Of a stretch of 21,537 nt of DNA, positions 7,404 to 14,914 are shown one piece after another (the stretch's first letter is position 1; every line of letters begins with the position of its first letter). Source of the stretch: PALSA-1004 sp046596405 (GTDB taxonomy: Bacteria > Pseudomonadota > Gammaproteobacteria > Burkholderiales > SG8-41); NCBI GenBank assembly GCA_046596405.1, contig JBKJMN010000127.1, positions 1 through 21,537 on the forward strand, given 5' to 3'. Made by a program: the position numbers and the translations under genes. The notes under the pieces were generated by a model. That model had not been told where the DNA came from. It worked only from the letters and a program-made list of their open reading frames with translations, and searched no databases.

Positions 7404-8092
7404 GATTTGGTGATCAACGTACTCGCCTGTAACAACGTTTCCACTATAGCATCAACGTCCAGTGCCCGCACATCGTGCCCTTCGTTGTAGCCGTACGGGA
7501 CGCAGAACACCGGGCAGCCCGCCGCGCGCGCCGCGATCGTATCGTTCAGCGAATCGCCGATCATCAGCATCTCGCGCGGCGCGATGCCGAGCTCGGCGCA
7601 CGCATGGGTGAGCGGCATCGGATCGGGCTTCTTTTTAGGCAGCGTGTCGCCCGCCACGACCAGCACAAAATAATCGGCGAGCTCCATCTGGGCGAGCAAC
7701 GGCAGCGTAAAGCGTTCCGACTTGTTGGTTACGCAGACCAGGGGAAAGCCGGCGCGCTTTAACGCCTCGAGCCCGTCGAGCACGCCCGGGTAGAGCACTG
7801 TGCGCTTGCCGTTGACGCTTTCGTAACAATCGAGATACACGGGCAATGCGCGTGCGAAGAGCCCGGGATCAACCTCGCCCTCCATTTTGCCGGCCAGCGC
7901 GCGCTGGACGAGATTCGGTATGCCCTTGCCGACGAAATTGCGCACCAGCGTTTCGTCGAGCGGGCTGCGCTCGAGCCGTGTCAGCATCAGGTTGACCGCG
8001 TCCGCGAGGTCCGCGACGGTATCGAGCATGGTACCGTCGAGATCGATCATGACGGCTTTGACGGGCAGCGGAAATTTATTTTTTTCTAGCAT
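7400..8092 (-). CDS. gph: Phosphoglycolate phosphatase, HAD family
   Basis: Gph dephosphorylates 2-phosphoglycolate, a product of DNA repair and of oxygenase side reactions, in the cytoplasm. The HAD core is complete. Motif I is VMIDLDGTML with nucleophile D17 and D19, motif II is CVTNK, motif III is the lysine of KKKPDP, and motif IV is MIGDSLNDTIAA. I start it at the ATG at 8092 (230 residues); the frame is open to a TTG at 8119, which would add nine residues with no family counterpart. Neither start has a clear ribosome binding site. The gene lies 77 nt after rpe and before trpE, the usual rpe-gph-trpE order in beta- and gammaproteobacteria. The substrate assignment rests on this context as well as on the HAD motifs. 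Confidence 0.92.
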   Translation of the reverse strand: MLEKNKFPLPVKAVMIDLDGTMLDTVADLADAVNLMLTRLERSPLDETLVRNFVGKGIPNLVQRALAGKMEGEVDPGLFARALPVYLDCYESVNGKRTVLYPGVLDGLEALKRAGFPLVCVTNKSERFTLPLLAQMELADYFVLVVAGDTLPKKKPDPMPLTHACAELGIAPREMLMIGDSLNDTIAARAAGCPVFCVPYGYNEGHDVRALDVDAIVETLLQASTLITKS

Positions 8093-8169
8093 GGGTGGGC
8101 GGTGCGCGAGGGCGCGCAATTCGTTGGAAAAAGAGCGCGCGCTGGTGGGCGCGCGACGCGAACGGGCTC

Positions 8170-8829
8170 CTAGACTTTCGCGAGCTCGCCGCGCATTTGT
8201 AGGATGATGGTGGCGTAATCCTTGCCGCCGAAAATGGCGGAACCCGCAACAAACGTATCCGCACCGGCGCGCGCCGCCGCGGCGATATTGTCGGTTTTGA
8301 TGCCCCCGTCCACTTCGAGCCAGATGTCGCGGCCGGTCGCCGTGATGCGTGCGCGTGCCGCGCGCAGCTTGGCCAATGCGCCGGGTATGAACTTTTGCCC
8401 GCCGAAGCCGGGGTTCACCGACATGATCAGGATCAGGTCCAGTTTGTCGATCACGTAATCAAGATAATCGAGCGGCGTCGCGGGATTGAACACGAGGCCT
8501 GCTTTGCACCCGTGCTCCTTGATGAGGCCGATCGTGCGATCGATGTGCTCGGACGCTTCCGGGTGGAACGAAATGATGTTAGCGCCGGCTTGCGCAAAAT
8601 CCGGAATGATGCGGTCGACCGGCTTGACCATCAGGTGGACGTCGATCAGGGCGGTCGTGTGCGGGCGCAACGCCGCGCATACCAGCGGACCGATGGTCAG
8701 GTTCGGCACGTAATGATTGTCCATCACGTCGAAATGGATCAGGTCGGCGCCGGCCGCGACGACGCTTTTGACTTCGTCGCCCAGGTGCGCGAAATCTGCC
8801 GACAGAATGCTGGGAGCGATCCGGTACAT
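8170..8829 (-). CDS. rpe: Ribulose-phosphate 3-epimerase
   Basis: Rpe interconverts ribulose 5-phosphate and xylulose 5-phosphate in the pentose phosphate pathway. The 219-residue TIM barrel is full length. It carries the metal-binding and catalytic residues of the family: H32 and D34 in HFDVMDNHYVPNLT, H65 in DVHLMV, and D174 in LEVDGGI. The phosphate-binding signatures SVNPGFGGQKF (137-147) and FVAGSAIFG near the C-terminus are also present. It starts at the ATG at 8829, and the divergent apaG begins 116 nt away, so promoters for both genes should lie in 8830-8945. It heads the rpe-gph-trpE run. Confidence 0.97.
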   Translation of the reverse strand: MYRIAPSILSADFAHLGDEVKSVVAAGADLIHFDVMDNHYVPNLTIGPLVCAALRPHTTALIDVHLMVKPVDRIIPDFAQAGANIISFHPEASEHIDRTIGLIKEHGCKAGLVFNPATPLDYLDYVIDKLDLILIMSVNPGFGGQKFIPGALAKLRAARARITATGRDIWLEVDGGIKTDNIAAAARAGADTFVAGSAIFGGKDYATIILQMRGELAKV

Positions 8830-8884
8830 AGAGGGATTCTAACCGCTAAAGCGCTTTTTCTGATAGCTGCGGTGCGTGTCACGG

Positions 8885-8913
8885 TTGCCGTGTCGGCCGA
8901 AATAGTGTGCAAT
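8885..8913 (+). promoter_or_regulatory. Possible sigma70 promoter for apaG
   Basis: TTGCCG (8885-8890) and TGCAAT (8908-8913) are separated by 17 nt; each matches its consensus at 4 of 6 positions. The predicted start is about 25 nt before the apaG ATG. It is the best pair I could find in the rpe-apaG divergent gap, but this degree of match arises easily by chance. Confidence 0.3.
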
Positions 8914-8945
8914 GAGTTCCGCCCCGCGTACAACTGAATAACCCC

Positions 8946-9329
8946 ATGCCCGCCGATAAAAAGCACGAGATCACCATCACGACGCGTACGGCTTACGTGC
9001 CCGAGCAATCCGATTTGGAACGCGGCCGCTATGTGTTCGCTTACACCATCACGCTGAAAAACACCGGCACCGTCGCCGCGCAATTGATCAGCCGGCACTG
9101 GATTATCACCGACGCCAACAACAAATTGCAGGAGGTTCGCGGCCTGGGTGTCGTCGGCGAGCAGCCGTCATTGAAGCCGGAGCAGAGTTTCGAGTACACG
9201 AGCGGCACAGCGCTGGCAACACCGGTAGGCACCATGCGCGGGACTTATCAGATGGTCGGCGACGACGGCTTGCAATTCGAAGCAACGATCCCGGAATTCA
9301 CACTGTCGATACCGCGCGTGCTGCACTGA
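8946..9329 (+). CDS. apaG: ApaG family protein (DUF525)
   Basis: The 127-residue protein is a complete single-domain ApaG with an immunoglobulin/fibronectin-like beta fold. Diagnostic segments are the N-terminal ITITTRTAYVPEQSD, ARHW-type SRHWIITDANNKLQEVRG (about 49-66), and GEQPSLKPEQSFEYTSGTAL (72-91), followed by TPVGTMRGTYQMV. The exact biochemical role of ApaG is not settled; in enterobacteria it sits with apaH and ksgA, and related domains occur in eukaryotic F-box proteins. It diverges from rpe and is followed on the opposite strand by a small membrane protein gene. There is no strong Shine-Dalgarno sequence before the ATG. Confidence 0.95.
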   Translation: MPADKKHEITITTRTAYVPEQSDLERGRYVFAYTITLKNTGTVAAQLISRHWIITDANNKLQEVRGLGVVGEQPSLKPEQSFEYTSGTALATPVGTMRGTYQMVGDDGLQFEATIPEFTLSIPRVLH

Positions 9330-9360
9330 GCGGACCAGCGCGCCGGCGCGGACCAGTCGA

Positions 9361-9468
9361 TCACCCGTCGTTGCGATCGCTCCCCGGCGGCTTCTTCGGC
9401 CAGGTCCACCATACGATCAATATCAAAATGGCGAGCGCAACGCCCGCCTCGAGCAACAACCAAACCAT
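9361..9468 (-). CDS. Small single-pass membrane protein, 35 residues, unknown function
   Basis: A minus-strand frame from the ATG at 9468 to a TGA at 9361 encodes MVWLLLEAGVALAILILIVW followed by WTWPKKPPGSDRNDG. It has one hydrophobic helix (residues 2-22) bordered by an aromatic belt (W20, W21, W23), and a short positively charged then polar tail starting at PKKPP. This is a typical small inner-membrane protein pattern with the basic tail in the cytoplasm. The ORF fits in the 187-base gap between apaG and mltA without touching either. I have an uncertain recollection of similar tiny proteins beside apaG in other betaproteobacteria. No strong ribosome binding site is visible. The function is unknown. 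Confidence 0.65.
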   Translation of the reverse strand: MVWLLLEAGVALAILILIVWWTWPKKPPGSDRNDG

Positions 9469-9500
9469 GCTATTCAATCCAATGACGACTTTTGCTGTTA

Positions 9501-9506
9501 TATACT
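9501..9506 (+). promoter_or_regulatory. -10-like box just before mltA
   Basis: TATACT matches the -10 consensus at 5 of 6 positions. No good -35 hexamer is found 16-18 nt upstream. If used, transcription would start near 9513, only a few bases before the GTG at 9517. This would favour the internal ATG at 9535 as the mltA start, or a nearly leaderless message. Confidence 0.35.
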
Positions 9507-9516
9507 GCGCCGCATC

Positions 9517-10767
9517 GTGCGTCGCTTGTTCTTCATGATACTCCGCTGTCTTGCCTGGTCCGCGCTGGCGCTGCTTGCCGCGTGCGAAACCATCATGCCG
9601 GGCAGGCCGCCCGCGGTACCCGCGACCCCGTCCGCCCCGGTGCCCGCGGCAGTGACGCCGCCGCCGGCCCCGCCGGTTGTTGAGACACCTGCGCCCAAAC
9701 CTTCACCCGCCGCGAGCGCGCTGCGGGCGACGACGTGGGATGCCATCGCTAACTGGCGGGAAGACAATCCACAACTCGCATGGGGCGCATTTATCACGAG
9801 CTGCGGCACGCTTAAAAATCAGGCCGCGTGGCAAGCGGTCTGCAGTGGGGCCGCGGCGCTCGCCGAGCCGACGCGCGCGACGGTTCTGCGTTTTTTCGAA
9901 ACCAATTTCGCACCTTATCAGGTCGTCAATCCGGACGGCACCGACAGCGGCCTCGTGACCGGCTATTACGAACCGCTGGTGCATGGCAGCCGCAAGCGCA
10001 GCACGCGCTATCACGTGCCGGTGTACGGCGTGCCCGATGATTTGCTGGTGATCGATCTCGCCGAGGTTTACCCGGAGCTCAAGAATATGCGGCTGCGCGG
10101 CCGCCTCGAGGGCCGGCGCGTGGTACCGTATTTCAACCGCGCGCAGATCGACAGCGGCAGCGCGCCCGTAGCGGGCAAGGAAATCGCCTGGGTCGAGGAT
10201 TCGGTCGAGCTTTTTTTCATGCAGGTCCAGGGCTCCGGCCGCGTCAAGCTCGACGGCAAGGACACTATCGCGCTCGGCTATGCCGACCAGAACGGCTACC
10301 CGTATCGTTCGATCGGGCGGCTGCTGGTCGAGCGCGGCGAGCTGCCGCTCGAGAAAGCGTCGATGCAGGGAATCAAGACGTGGGCGAAGCAGAATCCCGC
10401 CAAATTGCAGGAGCTGCTCAATTCCAACGCGAGCTATGTTTTTTTCCGCGAGATGCCGCGCGACCTGCCCGGGCCGCTCGGTGCGCTGGGCGTGCCACTG
10501 ACGGCGCGCCGCAGCATCGCCGTCGATGCGCGTTTCGTGCCGCTGGGCGCGCCGGTGTTTCTCGCCACCACGATGCCTAACTCGCGCGAGCCGCTCAATC
10601 GCCTGATGGTGGCGCAGGATACGGGCGGCGCAATTCGCGGCGCCGTGCGCGCGGATTTTTTCTGGGGTTTCGGCGAAGAAGCCGCGGCGCTCGCCGGGCG
10701 CATGCGCCAGAGCGGCAAAATGTGGGTGCTGCTGCCGAACGGATACCCGCTGCCGGCCGCGAACTGA
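9517..10767 (+). CDS. mltA: Membrane-bound lytic murein transglycosylase A (lipoprotein)
   Basis: MltA cleaves peptidoglycan glycan strands to 1,6-anhydro products from the inner face of the outer membrane. A lipoprotein signal ends in the lipobox LLAAC with C23, followed by a Pro/Ala-rich tether (about 29-68). The MltA domain follows with TGYYEP (148-153), FFMQVQGSGRV (233-243) and GYADQNGYPYRSIG. The C-terminal 3D domain has VDARFVPLGAPVF and AQDTGGAIRG (366-375); D380 in ADFFWG aligns with the catalytic Asp of E. coli MltA, as I recall that sequence. The start is taken as the GTG at 9517 because it supplies two arginines to the signal peptide; the ATG at 9535 is possible. The gene ends one base before the convergent TonB-like gene. 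Confidence 0.93.
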   Translation: MRRLFFMILRCLAWSALALLAACETIMPGRPPAVPATPSAPVPAAVTPPPAPPVVETPAPKPSPAASALRATTWDAIANWREDNPQLAWGAFITSCGTLKNQAAWQAVCSGAAALAEPTRATVLRFFETNFAPYQVVNPDGTDSGLVTGYYEPLVHGSRKRSTRYHVPVYGVPDDLLVIDLAEVYPELKNMRLRGRLEGRRVVPYFNRAQIDSGSAPVAGKEIAWVEDSVELFFMQVQGSGRVKLDGKDTIALGYADQNGYPYRSIGRLLVERGELPLEKASMQGIKTWAKQNPAKLQELLNSNASYVFFREMPRDLPGPLGALGVPLTARRSIAVDARFVPLGAPVFLATTMPNSREPLNRLMVAQDTGGAIRGAVRADFFWGFGEEAAALAGRMRQSGKMWVLLPNGYPLPAAN

Positions 10768-10768
10768 T

Positions 10769-11473
10769 TCAGCGCATCGCGCCGGCGGATTGGCCGTACA
10801 GATATTTGACCTGCAGCAGCACGCGGCTTTTCACTGCGCGTCCCTGCTTTTGCGCGGGCGAGAATCGCGCGGCGCGGAAAACCGCCAGCGCGGCATCTTC
10901 GAAATACCCTTCCGGTTGCGACTCGACTACCGACGCCTCATTGACGACGCCGAATTCGTCGATCAGCAGCAACACCACCAAACGGCCATCGACTTTCGCG
11001 TTTGCCGCGGATTCCGGATAGTCGAGCCGGATCGCCGCCAACGGTTGCGGATAGACATCGAGTTGCTTCGCGGGATAGTAAGTCGGGTCGCGGATGAAAG
11101 GAACTTCGATGCCGGCGCTCGGCGACGATGCGGGTTCCTTGGCGCGAGCGGGCTCGGTCCTCGCCTCGGCTTTAGCTTCCGCGGGCTTTTGCGGTCTGTC
11201 CGCCACCGGGGCCGGCGCACTGTCGGGCATCGTCGCCAAAATCTCGGCCACGGGTTCGCCAGCCGGTTCGCTGGGCTCGAGCCGCGCGGTGATGGTTGAA
11301 ACCATTTGCGGGACGCCGCCCGTCGGATTGACCGGTATGCCGACAAGCAGCGCGAGATGCAGCAGGAACGACAGCACGGCCGCCTTGATGAGACGCAGCC
11401 ACGCCTGCGTCGCCACAGCGTCGAACGGCGGGGCCCGAACCGGCAGCAATGTATCGGCTGCATCCATCGGCAT
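10769..11473 (-). CDS. TonB-like energy transducer protein
   Basis: The 234-residue protein has TonB architecture: a short cytoplasmic N-terminus, one membrane helix (about 30-47) in which S35 and H39 keep the TonB SxxxH spacing, and a Pro/Ala/Glu/Lys-rich periplasmic linker (66-120). The C-terminal TonB domain covers about 150-225 (YPESA, LLLIDEFGVV, FRAARFSPAQKQGRAVKSRV). It probably couples proton-motive force to outer-membrane uptake, but no exbB, exbD or receptor gene is in the window. It lies 36 nt after dsbC on the same strand, suggesting co-transcription with dsbC and the monooxygenase. Its role in this operon is not evident. It ends one base from mltA, so the two genes converge with almost no space for a separate terminator. 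Confidence 0.85.
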   Translation of the reverse strand: MPMDAADTLLPVRAPPFDAVATQAWLRLIKAAVLSFLLHLALLVGIPVNPTGGVPQMVSTITARLEPSEPAGEPVAEILATMPDSAPAPVADRPQKPAEAKAEARTEPARAKEPASSPSAGIEVPFIRDPTYYPAKQLDVYPQPLAAIRLDYPESAANAKVDGRLVVLLLIDEFGVVNEASVVESQPEGYFEDAALAVFRAARFSPAQKQGRAVKSRVLLQVKYLYGQSAGAMR

Positions 11474-11509
11474 CGCTATGGCGGCCCGCTTCCCGCGGAA
11501 CTTTACCCG

Positions 11510-12223
11510 CTATTTGGCCGCGGCCAGTCGCTGCTCGATCATCTCGCCGGGAATTGCGCCCGGCACCCGCTGGCCGTCGGCGAAGAACATGGTGGGCGTG
11601 CCGGTAATGTTCTTCTGCTTGCCGAATGCAAGAGTCTTGTCGATGGCCGACGTGTCGCACGTGCCGGCGGCGGTCGGCGCAATCCCCTTGACGAGTTGGT
11701 CATCCCAGGCCTTGATCTTGTCTTTCGAGCACCAGATCGCCTTCGATTTCTCGATCGAGTCCGGTCCCAGCACCGGATACAGGAATACGTAAATCGTTAC
11801 ATCGTTGATGGCGGTCAGGTCCTGTTCGAATTTCTTGCAATAGCCGCAATTCGGGTCGGCAAAATAGGCCAGTTTGCGCGTGCCCTTGCCCTTGACCTTC
11901 TTGACCGCGAGATTGAGCGGCAACTGATCGAAGCGGATCGCGGTGAGCTTGCTCATGCGCTCTTCGGTCAGGTTGGCTTTTTTCTCGGTGTCGATCAGGT
12001 TGGCATTGACGAAGAGGTAAGTGGCATTTTCGTCCGTATAAATCAACTGGCCATTCGCAAACGCTTCATAGATTCCGGCCACCGGCGTCTTCGTCACGCT
12101 CTCGACCGGAATTTCCGGATATTTCTTCATTAGCGCCGCCTTGACGGTCGCCTCGCTCGCGGCGGCGCCCAGGCTAGCGCATGCGAGCGCGAGAAAAACC
12201 AACCTTGAGATGACTTTATGCAT
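11510..12223 (-). CDS. dsbC: Periplasmic thiol:disulfide interchange protein DsbC
   Basis: DsbC isomerises wrong disulfides in periplasmic proteins and is kept reduced by DsbD. The 237-residue protein has a signal peptide (about 1-22), an N-terminal dimerisation domain (about 25-90) and a thioredoxin-fold domain. The active site is C126-G-Y-C129 in FADPNCGYCKKFE, with the cis-proline loop TGTPT (207-211). A second cysteine pair, C165 and C189, matches the structural disulfide of E. coli DsbC. The ATG at 12223 is preceded by AAGGG at good spacing. A perfect TTAAC-GAAG-GTTAA dyad (12232-12245) lies just upstream in the 35-nt gap after the monooxygenase gene. Length and motifs are normal for the family. 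Confidence 0.95.
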   Translation of the reverse strand: MHKVISRLVFLALACASLGAAASEATVKAALMKKYPEIPVESVTKTPVAGIYEAFANGQLIYTDENATYLFVNANLIDTEKKANLTEERMSKLTAIRFDQLPLNLAVKKVKGKGTRKLAYFADPNCGYCKKFEQDLTAINDVTIYVFLYPVLGPDSIEKSKAIWCSKDKIKAWDDQLVKGIAPTAAGTCDTSAIDKTLAFGKQKNITGTPTMFFADGQRVPGAIPGEMIEQRLAAAK

Positions 12224-12258
12224 GATGACCCTTAACGAAGGTTAAATTGAAGCGCACA

Positions 12259-13425
12259 CTATCCGACTGCATGTCGCACTAAAAGGTTCTTCAACGCGGA
12301 CTGCCGGTTCACCAGCCGCAGTCCGAAGTTGCGCAGCTGCGCAAGTCGCGCGTTGTCGTTATTGAACAACCGCTGCAGAATATCGGTGGTGAACTGCATC
12401 GCCGCGATGTCTTCCCTGCGCGCGCGCTCGTAACGGCGCAGCAACGCAAAATCGCCGCAATCGTTCTGCGCTCCGCGCGCGGTCAATACCTGCGCCAACT
12501 CGCGCGCGTCGCGAAAGCCGAGATTGACGCCCTGCCCGGCCAACGGGTGCATAGTATGCGCAGCATCCCCGATCAGGGCAAGGCGCGGCATCACCAGGCG
12601 TTGTACGCGCTGGATGCGCAGTGGAAAGGCGGCGGCCGCGGTAATCGTCCGCAGTTCGCCGAGTTTGCCGGCGGCCGCCGCCGTAACCTGTGCGGCGAGC
12701 TCGTCTGCGTTCAGCGCGAGCAACTGGTGCGCGTGTTCGGTGGCGGTCGACCACACCATCGAGACGCGGTCGCCCGGCAGCGGCAACAGCGCGAGCACGC
12801 CGTCGCGTTGGAACCACTGCGACGCCACGCCCCGATGCGGCAGCGTGGTCGCGAAATTGGCCACTATTGCCGTCTGCGCATAAGGTCGTTCCTCGACGTC
12901 CATCGGCGCCTGTTTACGCACCCAGGATTGCGCGCCGTCGGCGCCCACGATCAGGCGCGCGCTCAGGGTGCGTCCGTCCGTGAGCGCAAGCCGCACTGCG
13001 TGCGGCTCGAAACTCAAATCCTGACCAACCGCGGGCGCGATAATCTCGACGTGTGGCGCGCGCCGCAACGCCTGCCACAACGCGCGTTGCAGTTCGCGAT
13101 TCTCCACGATGACCGCCAATTCGCGCAGCCCCGCGGCGTAGGCCCCGAAATCCAGCGTCGAGCGCGCGTCGTCACCATAAACCTGCATGTCTTCGACCGG
13201 ACAGAGACGGGCAGCATCGAGCAAGTCCCACGCGCCGCAATCCTGAAGAAAGGCCGCGCTGCCGGGGCTGATTGCGTAGATGCGGCTATCCCAGTCGCCG
13301 GCGTCGGCAGAGGCGGGCGGTGCCAGCGTATCGATCAATGCAATGCGCAGTCCGGACGCGTGCAAAGCCAGCGCGAAACTCGCGCCGACCAGGCCGGTGC
13401 CAAAGACGATTACATCCAATTGCAT
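12259..13425 (-). CDS. UbiH/UbiF/Coq6-family FAD-dependent monooxygenase
   Basis: This 388-residue flavoprotein belongs to the family that hydroxylates the ubiquinone ring. The FAD-binding motifs are in order: FGTGLVGAS near the N-terminus (8-16), the NAD(P)H/FAD-contacting VGADGAQSWVRK in the middle, and ALIGDAAHTMHPLAGQGVNL (about 288-307). The last is the GD motif with the HPLAGQG signature of ubiquinone hydroxylases. Members hydroxylate C1, C5 or C6 (UbiH, UbiI, UbiF/UbiM) and cannot be told apart by these motifs. Since the window also has coq7, which does the C6-type step, this enzyme more likely serves C5 or C1. It is the first gene of a minus-strand run with dsbC and the TonB-like gene, 35 nt from dsbC. 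Confidence 0.88.
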   Translation of the reverse strand: MQLDVIVFGTGLVGASFALALHASGLRIALIDTLAPPASADAGDWDSRIYAISPGSAAFLQDCGAWDLLDAARLCPVEDMQVYGDDARSTLDFGAYAAGLRELAVIVENRELQRALWQALRRAPHVEIIAPAVGQDLSFEPHAVRLALTDGRTLSARLIVGADGAQSWVRKQAPMDVEERPYAQTAIVANFATTLPHRGVASQWFQRDGVLALLPLPGDRVSMVWSTATEHAHQLLALNADELAAQVTAAAAGKLGELRTITAAAAFPLRIQRVQRLVMPRLALIGDAAHTMHPLAGQGVNLGFRDARELAQVLTARGAQNDCGDFALLRRYERARREDIAAMQFTTDILQRLFNNDNARLAQLRNFGLRLVNRQSALKNLLVRHAVG

Positions 13426-13512
13426 TGCTATCGATCACCAATACGGGATTGCGCAGTTTAGTGCGCCGCCGGTTAGACCGCAAAATACGCCGCCCGGCGG
13501 TCAGCGCCCGGC

Positions 13513-13542
13513 GATAAACGGGAAACCGATAAACGGGAAATC
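13513..13542 (+). repeat. Two-copy 15-bp tandem repeat upstream of the tRNA promoter
   Basis: GATAAACGGGAAACC (13513-13527) is immediately followed by GATAAACGGGAAATC (13528-13542), 14 of 15 identical. The second copy abuts the TTGACA -35 box, so the pair occupies the position of UP elements or activator sites. It may also be a simple slippage duplication. Confidence 0.6.
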
Positions 13543-13571
13543 TTGACAAATCAGGGGTCGAAATCTAGACT
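13543..13571 (+). promoter_or_regulatory. Sigma70-type promoter, probably for tRNA-Met
   Basis: A consensus TTGACA (13543-13548), a 17-nt spacer and TAGACT (13566-13571, 4 of 6) form the best promoter in the window. The GC-rich bases after it (CCCGCGCC) resemble the discriminator of stringently controlled stable-RNA promoters. Transcription from about 13578 would give a 122-nt leader before the tRNA. That leader contains a GCCTGA/TCAGGC hairpin (13611-13634) and would be removed by tRNA processing. Confidence 0.65.
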
Positions 13572-13699
13572 CCCGCGCCTTCACTGCGAGTCGGTCACTT
13601 TGGCCTTTGCGCCTGATGGCATCATTTGTCAGGCCCGCAGCCGCGATGCCGAGAGTTCGATTGACGGGGCCGCGCGGGACAACGAAAATTCGCCTATTT

Positions 13700-13776
13700 G
13701 GTGATGTAGCTCAGTCGGTTAGAGCGTGGCACTCATAACGCCAAGGTCGGTGGTTCAATTCCACCCATCACCACCA
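13700..13776 (+). tRNA. tRNA-Met (anticodon CAT)
   Basis: A 77-nt cloverleaf with encoded CCA folds cleanly: acceptor GGTGATG/CATCACC, D arm GCTC-AGTCGGTTA-GAGC, anticodon loop CTCATAA (anticodon CAT), variable AGGTC, and T arm GGTGG-TTCAATT-CCACC. The anticodon stem TGGCA/CGCCA has four normal pairs and an A31-C39 mismatch next to the loop. The paired first acceptor base, the absence of the three G-C pairs of initiator tRNA and the TTCAATT T-loop point to an elongator Met tRNA. An Ile tRNA read by lysidine also carries a CAT anticodon and cannot be fully excluded from sequence alone. Confidence 0.95.
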
Positions 13777-14010
13777 TTCACATTGTTCCAAGCACCGACT
13801 TGCCGACTCGCTCGTGTTTGGTGATTGCCATGGATTCTTTTCACCTGCCAAGCGTCTCGCGCCCTTCTTGATCCATTCGCTTGTGCCCGGCTTGCAAATC
13901 CACCGCTGAAGGATTTTGCCGACACCCACTAATTTTTTCGCTTTTTACGTATAAGGCCCGCGGCGTATGCTGTCGTTCTTCGCAGGCGCATGAATAACGG
14001 CAATTGCGCG

Positions 14011-14017
14011 AAAGGAG
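14011..14017 (+). promoter_or_regulatory. Strong ribosome binding site fixing the dioxygenase start
   Basis: AAAGGAG lies 7 nt before the ATG at 14025. It decides between this start and an ORF extension to 14004. It is among the strongest Shine-Dalgarno sequences in the window, unlike most of the housekeeping genes here. Confidence 0.8.
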
Positions 14018-14024
14018 ATCGCAT

Positions 14025-14897
14025 ATGCAAGTAACCCCCGCCGGCAAAGTCCTCGGCGCCACGATCGAAGGGCTCGACCTGTCCAAGCCGTTAGCGGACG
14101 ACGCTTTCAAGCAGGTGGTGCACGCGCTCGGCGAGTACAGCGTGATTCGTTTTCCAAACCAGGCGCTGAGCGGACAGAATCTCAAGGACTTCAGCGCGCA
14201 ATTCGGCGAGCTCGAGATTAACGTCGCCAATTCGTATCAGGAGCCCGGCCTCCCCGAGGTGATGATCCTCTCCAATATCGTCGAGAACGGGAAGCCGATT
14301 GGACTCGCGGACGCGGGACAGGACTGGCACACTGACATGTCGTACAGCAGGACGGTCGCGTTCGCGAACGTGCTCTATGGCATCCAGATCCCGCATCGCG
14401 ACGGCAAGCCGCTCGGCTCGACCGACTTCTGCAGCATGCGCGCGGCGTACGATGGTCTGCCTGCCGGAATGAAACAGCGGCTGGATAAAATGACGGTGCT
14501 GCATGACTTCAACAAGTTCTGGGAAATGATGCGGCAAGAGCGCGGCAGCCAGCGGCCGCCGCTCACCGAAGCGCAGCGTAAAGCAAAGCCTCCCGTGTCG
14601 CATCCGGTTTTTCTCACCCATCCGCTCACGGGCCGCAAGGTGCTGTATGCGAATCCCGGTTATTCCGTGCGCATCAATGAGCTGCCGGAAAAGGAAAGCG
14701 AGGAGACGTTGCGTTTCCTGTTCGAGCACCAGACCCGGCCCGAGTACCGCTACAGCTTCGACTGGCATGTGGGCGACGTGCTCATCTGGGAGAACATCGG
14801 GACGATCCACAATGCCATACCAAACTACGGGCCCGACGAGCACCGGCTCATCAAGCGCTGCCAGGTGATGACGACGAAATTCGTGCCGCAGGAATAA
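14025..14897 (+). CDS. TauD/TfdA-family Fe(II)/2-oxoglutarate dioxygenase
   Basis: The 290-residue protein is a complete TauD/TfdA-family oxygenase. It couples 2-oxoglutarate decarboxylation to hydroxylation of an organic substrate, often releasing a heteroatom group or an aldehyde. The iron-binding facial triad is visible: H102 and D104 in DWHTDMSY, and H262 in GTIHNAIPNYG. R274 and R278 in HRLIKRCQ are placed to hold 2-oxoglutarate. The start at 14025 has AAAGGAG at 7 nt. The substrate cannot be named: the taurine and 2,4-D enzymes share this fold. It is the first of three same-strand genes (17-nt gaps) with a Bug-type binding protein and an alpha-hydroxy-acid dehydrogenase, which suggests a small catabolic unit for a carboxylate. 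I found no convincing promoter in the 248 nt after the tRNA. Confidence 0.88.
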   Translation: MQVTPAGKVLGATIEGLDLSKPLADDAFKQVVHALGEYSVIRFPNQALSGQNLKDFSAQFGELEINVANSYQEPGLPEVMILSNIVENGKPIGLADAGQDWHTDMSYSRTVAFANVLYGIQIPHRDGKPLGSTDFCSMRAAYDGLPAGMKQRLDKMTVLHDFNKFWEMMRQERGSQRPPLTEAQRKAKPPVSHPVFLTHPLTGRKVLYANPGYSVRINELPEKESEETLRFLFEHQTRPEYRYSFDWHVGDVLIWENIGTIHNAIPNYGPDEHRLIKRCQVMTTKFVPQE

Positions 14898-14914
14898 AAG
14901 GGCAAGGCACCATT

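Noticed and set aside
5729..7405. Long plus-strand open frame opposite trpE
   Set aside because: It is antisense to a fully supported TrpE and has shadow-type composition.
12232..12245. TTAAC-GAAG-GTTAA dyad before dsbC
   Set aside because: A 5-bp stem in a 35-nt gap is too short to claim as an operator or terminator; it is mentioned only in the dsbC entry.
13777..14010. Search for an integrase or att-site copy after tRNA-Met
   Set aside because: No repeat of the tRNA 3' end was found here or near 17141-17290, and no integrase gene is present, so an integrative island is not supported.
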